Positions 26,815 to 35,865 of a stretch of 64,000 nt of DNA are shown in pieces. The DNA comes from Neohoeflea coraliihabitans (lineage in GTDB: Bacteria > Pseudomonadota > Alphaproteobacteria > Rhizobiales > Rhizobiaceae): NCBI RefSeq assembly GCF_019334345.1, contig NZ_JAHWQX010000001.1:496001-560000 (forward strand). The letters run 5' to 3'. The notes beneath the pieces were generated by a model that had not been told where the DNA came from, ran no database searches, and was given only the letters and a program-made list of their open reading frames with translations. Both the position numbers and the translations under genes were made by a program. How positions within the stretch are numbered: position 1 is the first letter of the stretch; each line of letters opens with the position of its first letter.

Positions 26815-29004
26815 TCAGGCGGCCTTGATGTCCTTGCGACGCGCCAGATGCGCCACGACATTCTCGATCATCCGCATTCCGGCATCCTGCCCCAGCGTCA
26901 TGATCGATTCGGGATGGAATTGCACCGCCGCGATTGGCAATTCGCCGTGTTCGATCGCCATGATCACGCCATCGTCCGTCTCGGCGGTGACGCGAAACTC
27001 GCGTGGCAATGTCGCATTGTCGGCGAAGATCGAGTGATAACGCCCGACGGTCACCTCGTTCGGCAAGCCGGAAAAGATGATGCCATTGCGCGCCACCTTG
27101 ATGCGTGATGGCTTGCCATGCATCGGCAGCGCCAATTCGCGCAGATCGCCGCCGAAACTCTCGGTCAGCGCCTGCAGGCCGAGGCAAACGCCGAACAGCG
27201 GCAGGTCCTTCTCGCGCGCCGTGGCGATGGTTCGCGCACAGTCGAAATCCTTCGGACTGCCCGGTCCCGGCGACAGCACCACCAGATCGGGTGCCAGCCG
27301 GTCGATGAGCGCAGCATCGATCGGACCGCGAACCGTCGTCACGCGCGCCCCGGTCTGGCGGAAATAGTTGGCCAGCGTGTGCACGAAACTGTCTTCGTGA
27401 TCGACCAAGAGGATGTTTATCCCCTCCCCGACCGCGGCGCTGGCACGCCCCGCGACATCGGCATTGCCGCGGCCCGCATCGCGGATCGCCGACAGCATCG
27501 CCGAGGCTTTCAGCTCGGTCTCGGCTTCTTCGTCCTCCGGCACTGAATCGTAGAGCAATGTCGCACCGGCGCGCACTTCGGCAATGCCGTCCTTGACGCG
27601 GATGGTGCGCAGCGTCAGCCCGGTATTCATGTCCCCATTGAAATTGACCATGCCGATGGCGCCGCCATACCAGGCACGCGGGCTCTTCTCGTTGTTCTCG
27701 AGAAAACGCATCGCCCATAATTTCGGGGCACCGGTCACGGTCACCGCCCAGGTGTGCGACAGAAAGGCGTCGAACGCGTCCATGCCGTCGCGCAGCCGGC
27801 CCTCGATGTGGTCGACCGTGTGGATCAGCCGCGAATACATCTCGATCTGACGCCGCCCGATCACTTTCACCGAGCCCGGCTCACAGACCCGGCTCTTGTC
27901 GTTGCGGTCGACATCGGAGCACATCGTCAGTTCCGACTCGTCCTTTTTCGAGTTCAGCAATTTGAGGATCTGTTCGGAATCGGAGATCGCATCATCACCG
28001 CGCTTGATCGTCCCGGAAATCGGGCAGGTCTCGACGCGCCGGCCGTTGACCCGCACGAACATCTCCGGTGACGCACCGATCAGATATTCCTGTTCACCCA
28101 GATTGATGAAGAACGAATAGGGCGATGGATTGATGGCCTTCAGCCGCCGCGAAATGTCCGACGGCTTGCTCTCGCAACGCTCGAAGAACGTCTGGCCGGG
28201 AACCACCTCAAACAGATCGCCGCGCTTGAAATGCTCCTTGGCGCGCCGCACCAGTTCGGCATATTCGCCCGGTGTGTGATCGCCCTTTGGCGGCAGCGTA
28301 TCGCTCGGCCGGAACGGCGCTTCCGGCAGCGTGCCGTCCTGGCCTTCGGTCGACACATCTCCGAGCGCAAAATCGTAGCGGTCGATCCACGCTTCCGCCG
28401 AATAGTGATCGACCACCAGGATCTCATCCGGCAGGTAAAGCACCAGATCGCGCTGCGTCTCAGGCCGCTTCAGCTTGAAAGGCACCGGGTCGAACTGGAA
28501 GGTCAGGTCATAGCCGAAGGCGCCATACAGCCCGATATTGCCGTCTTCCGCGGAATAAAACAGATCGACAAGCACGCGCAGCACCGAAAACACGGTCGGC
28601 GCCTTCGAGCGCTCCTCTTCCGTCAGCCCGCCCTTCGGTTCGGCGATCGTGATCTCGATCCGCCGTGCCGCGCAAGCGGTGACGCGAAAATCAGCATGGC
28701 CTTCAAGCCGGGGCGCCAGCATGGCAATCAGCGCCGCACCGCGGTCGTTATACGCCTCGATGGTCAAGGCGCGGCCATGCGAGGTGATGCCGAGCGGCGG
28801 ATCGACGATCGCCGTATCCCAGCGGGTGTAGCGGCCCGGATATTCGTAGTTCGACGAGAACACCGCGCCGCGCCGGCTGTCGAGCGCATCGATATAGCTC
28901 GATATCGCCTCGCCGTAGGCGGTTGGCCGGCGCCGTCGGGTGACCGTGACACCGCCGCGCGTCTGATAGCGCTCGCCGCCGTCCTGCAATTGTTCGGTTC
29001 CCAT
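26815..29004 (-). CDS. trpE(G): Anthranilate synthase, fused TrpE and TrpG
   Basis: A 729-residue fusion, the same length as rhizobial TrpE(G). Residues 1 to about 510 are the chorismate-binding aminase part ([16 protein letters not shown] near the start; [12 protein letters not shown] and [20 protein letters not shown] near its end). From about 525 comes the class I glutamine amidotransferase, with the nucleophile in [10 protein letters not shown] and the His-Glu in [10 protein letters not shown]. It makes anthranilate from chorismate, the first step of tryptophan synthesis. The start MGTEQLQD at 29004 has GGAG six bases ahead. A tryptophan leader peptide and terminator lie upstream. Confidence 0.97.
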   Translation of the reverse strand: MGTEQLQDGGERYQTRGGVTVTRRRRPTAYGEAISSYIDALDSRRGAVFSSNYEYPGRYTRWDTAIVDPPLGITSHGRALTIEAYNDRGAALIAMLAPRLEGHADFRVTACAARRIEITIAEPKGGLTEEERSKAPTVFSVLRVLVDLFYSAEDGNIGLYGAFGYDLTFQFDPVPFKLKRPETQRDLVLYLPDEILVVDHYSAEAWIDRYDFALGDVSTEGQDGTLPEAPFRPSDTLPPKGDHTPGEYAELVRRAKEHFKRGDLFEVVPGQTFFERCESKPSDISRRLKAINPSPYSFFINLGEQEYLIGASPEMFVRVNGRRVETCPISGTIKRGDDAISDSEQILKLLNSKKDESELTMCSDVDRNDKSRVCEPGSVKVIGRRQIEMYSRLIHTVDHIEGRLRDGMDAFDAFLSHTWAVTVTGAPKLWAMRFLENNEKSPRAWYGGAIGMVNFNGDMNTGLTLRTIRVKDGIAEVRAGATLLYDSVPEDEEAETELKASAMLSAIRDAGRGNADVAGRASAAVGEGINILLVDHEDSFVHTLANYFRQTGARVTTVRGPIDAALIDRLAPDLVVLSPGPGSPKDFDCARTIATAREKDLPLFGVCLGLQALTESFGGDLRELALPMHGKPSRIKVARNGIIFSGLPNEVTVGRYHSIFADNATLPREFRVTAETDDGVIMAIEHGELPIAAVQFHPESIMTLGQDAGMRMIENVVAHLARRKDIKAA

Positions 29005-29043
29005 TTCGCTCTCCGCTTCACCCGCCCGGATCGCGGCGGATAC

Positions 29044-29076
29044 GAAAAAGCCGCCTGGAACGATCCCGGGCGGCTT
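29044..29076 (-). terminator. Attenuator terminator of trpE(G)
   Basis: On the minus strand AAGCCGCC and GGCGGCTT form a perfect 8-bp stem (29069-29076 with 29048-29055), followed by a T-run. It lies between the tryptophan leader peptide and the trpE(G) start and is the expected transcription terminator of the attenuator. Confidence 0.88.
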
Positions 29077-29101
29077 GTTGATCTCATGCAAACATGCGTG
29101 G

Positions 29102-29158
29102 TCAGCGCCGCCGGATGCGGATCCACCACCAGATGATGCTCTGAGAAATTTCGCTCAT
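29102..29158 (-). CDS. trpL: Tryptophan leader peptide
   Basis: An 18-residue leader, [18 protein letters not shown], with three tandem tryptophan codons at 29123-29131. The AAGAGGGG ribosome-binding site sits just upstream. It is followed by a Rho-independent terminator and then trpE(G). Stalling of the ribosome at the Trp codons when charged tRNA-Trp is scarce lets transcription continue. The same layout is well known from rhizobial trpE(G). Confidence 0.92.
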   Translation of the reverse strand: MSEISQSIIWWWIRIRRR

Positions 29159-29385
29159 GGCCCCTCTTACCGCGCGCCACCAGGCGGCGCAAGCATGAAA
29201 GCCATGTGCCGCAAGCGCGGTAGAAACCGCAATCCGTGCCGGCGCTGCATGGCCGGTTTTGCGACACCGAAACCGCCTCCGCGTCCGCCGCGCATGACCA
29301 ATTTGTAACCTTGCTTCCATTTTTCGGAAAGGACGGTTAGGCCAGTCTTTTACTGCAAAATGCTTTTTTCAACGAAGGAATTGCC

Positions 29386-30162
29386 ATGACCATCCAAGAT
29401 TTCAGGCTCAAATTCATTCCCGCCGCGGCCGCCCTTTTCGGCTTGATCGTCGCCCCGACCATTGCCCTGGCTGCCAAGGGCTCGGCCCGCATCACCAAGA
29501 GTGGCGGCAGCATCTGTCTGGCCTCCGACGGACTTCCCGACCATGGCACCGGCCGTTTTCCCAACCGCAACAATCCGCACGCCATGCGCGCCCAGAACAT
29601 CAGGGTCTGCGTTCCCGCCAACCCGCAAAAGACCGGCCACGCCCAGACCCTGCGCGGCTCGATCGGTTTCGCGCTGAACGGCGTCATGATCCAGCCGGGC
29701 ACCGCCGACTATTACGATCCGCGATCGCCGCGCAAACATTCGCGCAACGGCAACCGCAACTGGAAACTCGATGGCATGGGCGCCGGACGGCAGCTCGGTC
29801 TCGATACCAACAATGCGCATGTCGATCATCGCGGCCTGTACCACTATCACGGCAAGCCGACGGGCTTTCTCTCCCAGGCCAGTTCATCCCTGATCGGCTT
29901 TGCCGCCGACGGCTTCGAGATCCACTATGTCGGCGGTGCGGCCCGCTCGGGCTATACGCTCAAGCCCGGCCAGCGCGATGGCGGACCGGGCGGACGCCAC
30001 GACGGCACCTATGTGCAGGACTGGCGCTTCACCGGTGGACCGGACACGCTCGACAAGTGCAATGGCGGCACCTTCGGCGGCAAGTTCGTCTATTTTCTCA
30101 CCGACACCTACCCCTATTATCCGCCATGCCTGTGGGGCAAGGTTGAGCGCGGTTTCCGTTGA
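29386..30162 (+). CDS. Secreted YHYH-domain protein
   Basis: A 258-residue exported protein. Residues 1-29 form a signal peptide ending around TIALAA. The core has the name-giving motif in HRGLYHYHGKPTG preceded by DTNNAHVDH, then IGFAADGFEIHY and the C-terminal part DKCNGGTFGGKFVYFLTD. These His and Asp residues are likely metal ligands. Four Cys in the mature part could form two disulphides. The family has no settled function. GAAGGA precedes the ATG. It is convergent with putA, 63 bases away. Confidence 0.85.
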   Translation: MTIQDFRLKFIPAAAALFGLIVAPTIALAAKGSARITKSGGSICLASDGLPDHGTGRFPNRNNPHAMRAQNIRVCVPANPQKTGHAQTLRGSIGFALNGVMIQPGTADYYDPRSPRKHSRNGNRNWKLDGMGAGRQLGLDTNNAHVDHRGLYHYHGKPTGFLSQASSSLIGFAADGFEIHYVGGAARSGYTLKPGQRDGGPGGRHDGTYVQDWRFTGGPDTLDKCNGGTFGGKFVYFLTDTYPYYPPCLWGKVERGFR

Positions 30163-30225
30163 CACACACACCGCTGCGAGGTCCGGCAACCCCGGGCCTT
30201 GTCGGCGGGATCTGGCGCCAGAATG

Positions 30226-33200
30226 CTAGCCGTCGCCGATGGCGATCAGACTGGCATTGCCGCCCGATGCCGCCGTGTTGACCGAGACCACCTGCTCGAC
30301 CGCGAAGCGGGAGAGATAGTTCGGCCCCCCGGCCTTGAACCCGGTTCCTGAAAGGCCCGATCCGCCGAAAGGCTGCGTGCCGACGACCGCCCCGATGATG
30401 TTGCGGTTGACATAGACATTGCCCGTGTCGAGCCGGTCGACCACCTTGCGCACGGTGGCCTCGATCCGCGTGTGCACCCCGAGCGTCAGGCCGAAACCGG
30501 TGGCATCGATCGCGTCGAGCACCTTGTCGAGCTCCTTTGCCTTCCAGCGCACCACGTGCAGCACCGGGCCGAAAATTTCGCGTTCCAGGCTTTGCGGTCG
30601 CTTCAGTTCGACAATCGTGGGCGCGAAAAACGTGCCGCGATTGGGCACCTCGCCCTGATAGATGACGCGCTCGCGGCTGCGCATCCGGTCCACATGCGCC
30701 GCAAGCATGGTTCGCTGCTCCTCGTCGATCACCGGCCCGACATCGGTCGAAAGCTGCATCGGATCGCCCAGCTTCAGCTCCCGCGCCGCGCCAGCGATCA
30801 TCTCCAGCATGCGGTCGGCAACATCCTCCTGCAGATAAAGCAGCCGCAAGGCTGAACAGCGCTGTCCGGCCGAGCGAAAGGCTGACATCACGACATCATC
30901 GGCCACCTGTTCGGGCAGCGCCGTGCCATCGACGATCATGGCGTTGAGCCCGCCGGTTTCGGCAATGAACGGCACGATCGGGCCGTCCTTCGCCGCCAGG
31001 GTCCGGTTGATCGCCCGTGCGGTCTCGGTCGAGCCGATAAAGGCAATGCCGCCGATACGCGGATGCGCGCTCAGCGCCGCGCCGACATCGCCCTCGCCCG
31101 GCAGATACAGCAGCGCGTCCTCGGGGATCCCGGCGGCATGCAGAAGCCGCACCGCCTCATGCGCAATCAACGGCGTCTGCTCGGCCGGCTTGGCAATCAC
31201 CGCATTGCCCATCGCCAGTGCCGCGCTGACCTGCCCGAGGAAGATCGCCAGTGGAAAGTTCCACGGAGAGATACAGGCAAACACCCCGCGCCCCCGCCAG
31301 CCGAGACGGTTTTCCTCGCCGGTCGGGCCCGGCAGGATCTGCAGCCCGGCGCACATCTTGCGTGCCTGCGCCGCGTAGTAGCGCAGGAAATCCACGGCTT
31401 CGCGCACCTCGGCAAGTCCATCATCGAGCGTCTTGCCGGCTTCGCGCGCCAAGAGCACCATGAAACGATGGCGCTCTGCCTCCAGCCGGTCGGCCGCCTG
31501 TTCCAAAGCCTCTGCCCGCACAGCCACCGGCGTTCTTGACCAATTGGTAAAGCCTTTCAACGCCGTTGCCATGGCTGCATCGACATCTTCAGGACGAGCG
31601 AAGACGACACTGCCAAGATCGAGCTCCGGATCGTGCGGCGCCGCCAATTTCCGTGCCGGTCCGGCGCTCTTCAACCCCGGCACCAGCGGCCGCGCATCGA
31701 CGCGCGCCGTGTTTTCTTGCATGGCCTCTAACAGCGCCGCCACGGCGCCGCGGTCACCGAATTCCAAACCGGCCGAATTGCGCCGTTCGCCGTAAATCTC
31801 CAGGGGCAGAGGAATGTAACCGTTGCGCGCCGATCGGCCATCCGCCAGTCCGAGCTTGTCGGCCGGACGCACGAGCAGATCGCTGATCGGAATGTCGCGA
31901 TCGCCGGCAACCGCCACGAACGAGGAATTGGCTCCGTTTTCCAACAGGCGCCGCACCAGATAGGCCAGCAGATCGCGATAGCCGCCGACCGGCGCATAGA
32001 TGCGGCAGGCAACCCGCGCCTTGCCGGCCATCAGGCTGGCATACAGCGCCTCGCCCATTCCGTGCAGACGCTGGAATTCGTAGCCCTCGGCGCCGCCGGC
32101 CATCTCGAGGATCGTCGCCACGGTGAGAGCATTGTGGGTCGCAAATTGCGGATACAGCACGGCGCGCATGTCCAGAAGCTTGCGGGCGCAGACCAGATAG
32201 CTCAGATCGGTGGCCGGCTTGCGTGTGAACACCGGATAGTCATCGAGGCCGCGCTCTTGCGCCCGCTTGACCTCGGTGTCCCAGTAGGCGCCCTTGACCA
32301 GACGCACCATCATCTTGCGGTCAAGCCGCCGGCACAGATCGCCGACATGATCGATCAGCTGCGGCGCGCGCTTCTGATAGGCCTGGATGGCGAGGCCGAA
32401 ACCGTCCCAGCCGGCCAGCGAAGGATCGGCGAACACCCGGTCGATGACATCGACGGACAGTTCCAGCCGGTCCGCCTCCTCGGCATCGATGGTGAAATTC
32501 AGATCATGCGCCTTGGCCATCTGCGCCAGTTCGATGACATCGCCGACCAGACGGTCGACCACCTCGTCGCGATGCGTGGCGATATAGCGCGGATGCAGGG
32601 CCGACAATTTCACCGAAATGCCCGGCCTGTCGGGCAGCGCCTTGCCGGAATTCAACTTTGCCGCCGCCTTGCCGATCGCCGCAATGGCATTTGCATACGA
32701 CTTGAAATAGTGCTGCGCATCGGCGCGGGTCCGCGCCCCCTCGCCGAGCATGTCGAAGGAATGGCGATAGCCCCGCGCTTCGTTCTTCGCCGCGCGCGAC
32801 AAGGCTTCCGAGATCGTCTCGCCGAGCACGAAGTGATGGCCGAGAAACCGCATCGCCTGGCGCGTCGCCGTGCGCACGGTCGGCATCCCCATCCGCTTGA
32901 CCAGACCACGCATCACCCCTTCCGGGGTCTCGCCCGGCGAAATGACCCGCGCCGACAGTCCCAGCGCCCAGGCCGAGGCCGAGACGAACCAGGTATCGCC
33001 ATGCGCTTCGTGCTCGCTCCAGTGTCCTTCCCTCAGCTTGTCCTCGATCAGCTTGTCCTGCGTGACCGCATCGGGCACCCGCAGCAATGCCTCGGCGAGC
33101 ACCATCAGCGCCAGCCCCTCGCGTGTCGACAGGCCGTATTCGCGCAGGAAATCCTCGACCCCGCCGATCGACCCGGCACCATCGCGGATCGCCTCGATCA

Positions 33201-33327
33201 TCTGCGTCGCACGCCGATCGATAGCGGCGTTCTGGCTGTCGGTGAAATCCATCTGCGCCGCCAGCTCGGCGATCAGCCGGTCATCGTCCGGCGCATAGGG
33301 GGCATGAAACGGAGCAATGGCTGTCAT
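30226..33327 (-). CDS. putA: Bifunctional proline dehydrogenase / L-glutamate gamma-semialdehyde dehydrogenase
   Basis: A 1033-residue PutA. It oxidises proline to glutamate in two steps, the first FAD-linked to the respiratory chain, the second NAD-linked, with channelling between sites. The proline dehydrogenase barrel is seen from about residue 190 to 470 (PGISVKLSALHPRY, MVRLVKGAYWDTEVKRAQ, GYEFQRLHGMGE), and the aldehyde dehydrogenase from about 540, with catalytic Cys in RSAGQRCSALR and Glu in IAETGGLNAMIV. There is no N-terminal ribbon-helix-helix domain, so it cannot autoregulate; the divergent Lrp-type gene is its likely regulator. Confidence 0.97.
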   Translation of the reverse strand: MTAIAPFHAPYAPDDDRLIAELAAQMDFTDSQNAAIDRRATQMIEAIRDGAGSIGGVEDFLREYGLSTREGLALMVLAEALLRVPDAVTQDKLIEDKLREGHWSEHEAHGDTWFVSASAWALGLSARVISPGETPEGVMRGLVKRMGMPTVRTATRQAMRFLGHHFVLGETISEALSRAAKNEARGYRHSFDMLGEGARTRADAQHYFKSYANAIAAIGKAAAKLNSGKALPDRPGISVKLSALHPRYIATHRDEVVDRLVGDVIELAQMAKAHDLNFTIDAEEADRLELSVDVIDRVFADPSLAGWDGFGLAIQAYQKRAPQLIDHVGDLCRRLDRKMMVRLVKGAYWDTEVKRAQERGLDDYPVFTRKPATDLSYLVCARKLLDMRAVLYPQFATHNALTVATILEMAGGAEGYEFQRLHGMGEALYASLMAGKARVACRIYAPVGGYRDLLAYLVRRLLENGANSSFVAVAGDRDIPISDLLVRPADKLGLADGRSARNGYIPLPLEIYGERRNSAGLEFGDRGAVAALLEAMQENTARVDARPLVPGLKSAGPARKLAAPHDPELDLGSVVFARPEDVDAAMATALKGFTNWSRTPVAVRAEALEQAADRLEAERHRFMVLLAREAGKTLDDGLAEVREAVDFLRYYAAQARKMCAGLQILPGPTGEENRLGWRGRGVFACISPWNFPLAIFLGQVSAALAMGNAVIAKPAEQTPLIAHEAVRLLHAAGIPEDALLYLPGEGDVGAALSAHPRIGGIAFIGSTETARAINRTLAAKDGPIVPFIAETGGLNAMIVDGTALPEQVADDVVMSAFRSAGQRCSALRLLYLQEDVADRMLEMIAGAARELKLGDPMQLSTDVGPVIDEEQRTMLAAHVDRMRSRERVIYQGEVPNRGTFFAPTIVELKRPQSLEREIFGPVLHVVRWKAKELDKVLDAIDATGFGLTLGVHTRIEATVRKVVDRLDTGNVYVNRNIIGAVVGTQPFGGSGLSGTGFKAGGPNYLSRFAVEQVVSVNTAASGGNASLIAIGDG

Positions 33328-33457
33328 GGAGAACTCCCTGGGACGGCTGTGATTTCAACCGTTGATCTGCCTAGGATAACCGAAATGGATTTGCAAAATT
33401 CACTATTTATGATTATATCTTTAGTGATTTTCTCTAGAAACTTAGGAAATATTGGGT
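33328..33457. promoter_or_regulatory. putA / Lrp-regulator divergent control region
   Basis: A 130-base gap that becomes strongly AT-rich between about 33385 and 33455, in contrast to the GC-rich surroundings. Lrp-type proteins favour such AT-rich sites, and the region must contain both promoters. No exact operator is called. Confidence 0.5.
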
Positions 33458-33922
33458 ATGAGAAAGGGCATTGATCGACTGGACCGCAAGATCCTGCGCG
33501 CCCTACAGGATGACGGTAGGCTTTCGAACCTGCAATTGGCCGAGCATGTCAGCCTGTCGCCAACCGCCACCGCCGAACGTCTCAAACGCTTGACGCGTGA
33601 CGGCTACATCCTCGGCTATCAGGCCTGTCTGTCGCCCGAAAAGCTTGACCGCGGCATGCTGGTTTATGTTGAGGTCAAGCTTGACCGGACCACGCCCGAT
33701 GTTTTCGAAAGCTTCGCGGCCGCCGTCCGCCGCTCCGCCGACGTGATGGAGTGCCACATGGTCGCCGGTGGATTTGACTATCTGGTCAAGGCGCGCGTGC
33801 AGGGCATGGAAACCTACAGAGCCTTCCTGTCCGACGTCATCCTGTCTCTGCCGGGCGTGCGCGAAACGCATACCTACCCGGTGATGGAAGAGATCAAGAA
33901 CACCGATAAGCTGCCGGTTTGA
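33458..33922 (+). CDS. Lrp/AsnC-family regulator, probable activator of putA
   Basis: A 154-residue regulator. The N-terminal helix-turn-helix is seen in DRKILRALQDDGRLSNLQLA ... LSPTATAERLKRL, and the rest is the RAM/AsnC ligand-binding domain (YVEVKLDRTTPDVFESF ... ECHMVAGGFDYLVKARV). It is divergent from putA, as PutR is in related bacteria, so it most likely responds to proline and activates putA. A TTG six bases upstream (33452) could also serve as start, since AGGAA is well spaced for it. A terminator follows. Confidence 0.9.
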   Translation: MRKGIDRLDRKILRALQDDGRLSNLQLAEHVSLSPTATAERLKRLTRDGYILGYQACLSPEKLDRGMLVYVEVKLDRTTPDVFESFAAAVRRSADVMECHMVAGGFDYLVKARVQGMETYRAFLSDVILSLPGVRETHTYPVMEEIKNTDKLPV

Positions 33923-33954
33923 CCGCCATCTAATGGAAGCGGAGCAAAAACCAG

Positions 33955-33989
33955 TCGAATATTACTGAAAAGTGTGATATTCGATTTTT
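33955..33989 (+). terminator. Rho-independent terminator after the Lrp-type gene
   Basis: TCGAATAT (33955-33962) and ATATTCGA (33977-33984) form a perfect 8-bp stem followed by five T. The stem is AT-rich, so it may be weak. Confidence 0.65.
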
Positions 33990-34239
33990 CGAAGCAGCTT
34001 GACGCGGCGGCCCAAGAGGATGTTGTATCTTACAAAGGACCCTTGCGGCCCGCTGGACCTTCGGTCACGCAGCATTCGGATGGCATTGGAACAACGTTTA
34101 TTGCGGCACGAAACGGCGGATAAAGGGCGCCGGCCGGCACAACCAGACACAACCGGTCACCACCTTTCCGGCTACCGCTTCCGGACCTGAAAAATTCCGA
34201 GCGCTCGACCAACGCGGCGCCGCTGATGGGGGACGTTCA
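33990..34239 (+). promoter_or_regulatory. Leader region of the PAS protein gene with a promoter candidate
   Basis: No gene is seen between the terminator and the PAS protein. TTGACG at 33999-34004 and TTGTAT at 34023-34028, 18 bases apart, form a reasonable housekeeping promoter, which would give a leader of about 200 bases. Small open frames here show no protein-like composition. Confidence 0.4.
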
Positions 34240-34725
34240 GTGATAGTACGCTTCGAACATGATGACGATCGGCGTTTACCCCAGGATCTCGACCATATTC
34301 GGATGAGCGGCGACGAACTGTTTGAACTTGTCTGTGCCCACCAGAAATACGGGTTCTGGCGCGCCGAGCTCGATACCGGCTCCGTCTACTGGTCATTCGA
34401 CATCTACGATATCTACGGCATGGAATATTCGACGGGCCCGGTGAATCTGCTCAAGGCCAATCAGGCGATCCATCCCGACGACCTGCCCTATATGCTCGAA
34501 TTGATGGAACGCACGGCCCAGGAGCGAACTGGCCATCATTTCATTGTGCGCCTGAAGACGGCCAGTGGCCGCTACACCTATGTCCGCTCCGTCGGTCGCT
34601 TTCGCGTCACCGAAGAAGGCCGCGAAGAACTGTATGGCATATTCATCCAGTTTCACGATCGCGTGCCGCTGGTCGGCATCACCGGTCAGCCCCATTTGCC
34701 GAACCTTCGTCCCGTCGCCTTATAA
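34240..34725 (+). CDS. Single-domain PAS protein
   Basis: A 161-residue protein that is essentially one PAS_3-type fold: FELVCAHQKYGFWRAELDTG ... VYWSFDIYDIYG, then AIHPDDLPYMLELMERT and FIVRLKTASGRYTYVRSVGR. It has no kinase, DNA-binding or cyclase domain, so it would act as a stand-alone sensor or partner. The start is GTG at 34240, supported by GGGGGA six bases upstream. It is convergent with the five-gene unknown operon. Confidence 0.8.
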   Translation: MIVRFEHDDDRRLPQDLDHIRMSGDELFELVCAHQKYGFWRAELDTGSVYWSFDIYDIYGMEYSTGPVNLLKANQAIHPDDLPYMLELMERTAQERTGHHFIVRLKTASGRYTYVRSVGRFRVTEEGREELYGIFIQFHDRVPLVGITGQPHLPNLRPVAL

Positions 34726-34755
34726 GACCGTCAGACCTGCTCGAAAATGCCGCTG

Positions 34756-35865
34756 CTAGCGGTCGAGAATGTCGCGCATTTCCACCAGGTTGGAGCGCAC
34801 CCGCAGCAGATAGAACCCCATTGTTGCCAGATGCGACGGCATGATCCAGCTTGCCTCGTTGCCGTTCGACACGATGGCTGGCGTCATGTCGAGAGCACTG
34901 CGCAACTGCCTGTTGGCGCGATCCCAGACACTGACGATGCGGCGATCATCATAGACCTCGCGAAAGTCCGACTGCGTGGCCTGCAGGATGCCGTAATAGG
35001 CGTAGAGCTGCCCATAGGTGAACCAGAAGCGATCGTCGGCGCGCGGGTCGAACCAGCCGAGATCACTCGCCTCCATCTGCGCCCGCAGGATGTCCGAGGT
35101 CGAACCGATATCGCCGGAAATCCGGTCGAGAAACTGCAAGAGATTGTCGGCGCGCGCGTCGAAATCACCCTGACAGGCGGCGAGCTCGGCATTGAAACCC
35201 GCCAGTGCCCGCATCGCCTGACGCTGCCGCTCCGGTGTCGAGGGCTGGATGAAGGGGGGCGTGAAGGTCAGCCACCAGGCGTCTTCGTCATAGGACGTCG
35301 CCTGGCGCGCATCCTGCAAATTCTGGTTGATCTGCGAGGTGCCGCGCACCCGCCCGAGCCGGTCGACCAGTTCCACTGTGGTGCGCCGCACCACCTGGTT
35401 GATGCCGAGCTGGAAGGCGGCCTTATTGTCGAGAAACGGCGTATATTTCCAGTCGAGCCCGAACAGCCCGGCCTTCGACAGCGGGTGGGAGGGCACCCAC
35501 GTATTCACGTTGACATTGAAATCGATCAGATCGTGCGTCACCTCGACGATCGCCGAGCTTGCGCATTGGCCGCTGTCGCCGGTCACCGGTTCGCCCGGCG
35601 AGGCGGGCCGTTCGGCAAAGGCATAGGAGGCGGGATAATCGGGATCCCAACCGGTCCAGCGCTCCGCCACGAACAGGAAGTGACCATAGCCGACGACAAG
35701 AGCCGCCAGCAGCACAAGGACCGGCAATCGGACCATCCAGCCACGCCGGCGATACCAGCGGCCAAGCGCCACGAATGGCCACGCCAGGACGGCGACCACC
35801 CAACCGATCCCCCGGCCAATGGCATGAAAGACGCGCTCGAAAAACGCGATGATCGGGTCAAGCAT
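34756..35865 (-). CDS. DUF2333-like membrane-anchored protein, last gene of the unknown operon
   Basis: A protein of about 369 residues with one or two hydrophobic segments near the N-terminus (residues around 10-30 and 45-63, VRLPVLVLLAALVVGYGHFL) and a large, probably periplasmic, helical domain. W and D-rich motifs such as NTWVPSHPLSKAGL, WWLTFTPPFIQPST and ASDLGWFDPRADDRFWFTYG match my recollection of DUF2333 proteins, which have no known role. The start at 35865 has GGAG nine bases ahead; an upstream ATG at 35883 is possible. It overlaps the end of the preceding gene by 8 bases. Confidence 0.72.
   Translation of the reverse strand: MLDPIIAFFERVFHAIGRGIGWVVAVLAWPFVALGRWYRRRGWMVRLPVLVLLAALVVGYGHFLFVAERWTGWDPDYPASYAFAERPASPGEPVTGDSGQCASSAIVEVTHDLIDFNVNVNTWVPSHPLSKAGLFGLDWKYTPFLDNKAAFQLGINQVVRRTTVELVDRLGRVRGTSQINQNLQDARQATSYDEDAWWLTFTPPFIQPSTPERQRQAMRALAGFNAELAACQGDFDARADNLLQFLDRISGDIGSTSDILRAQMEASDLGWFDPRADDRFWFTYGQLYAYYGILQATQSDFREVYDDRRIVSVWDRANRQLRSALDMTPAIVSNGNEASWIMPSHLATMGFYLLRVRSNLVEMRDILDR

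Noticed and set aside
29386-30162. The YHYH protein as a possible copper or haem chaperone
   Set aside because: The His-rich motif suggests metal binding, but no copper or haem genes are nearby and the family has no proven function, so no role was assigned.
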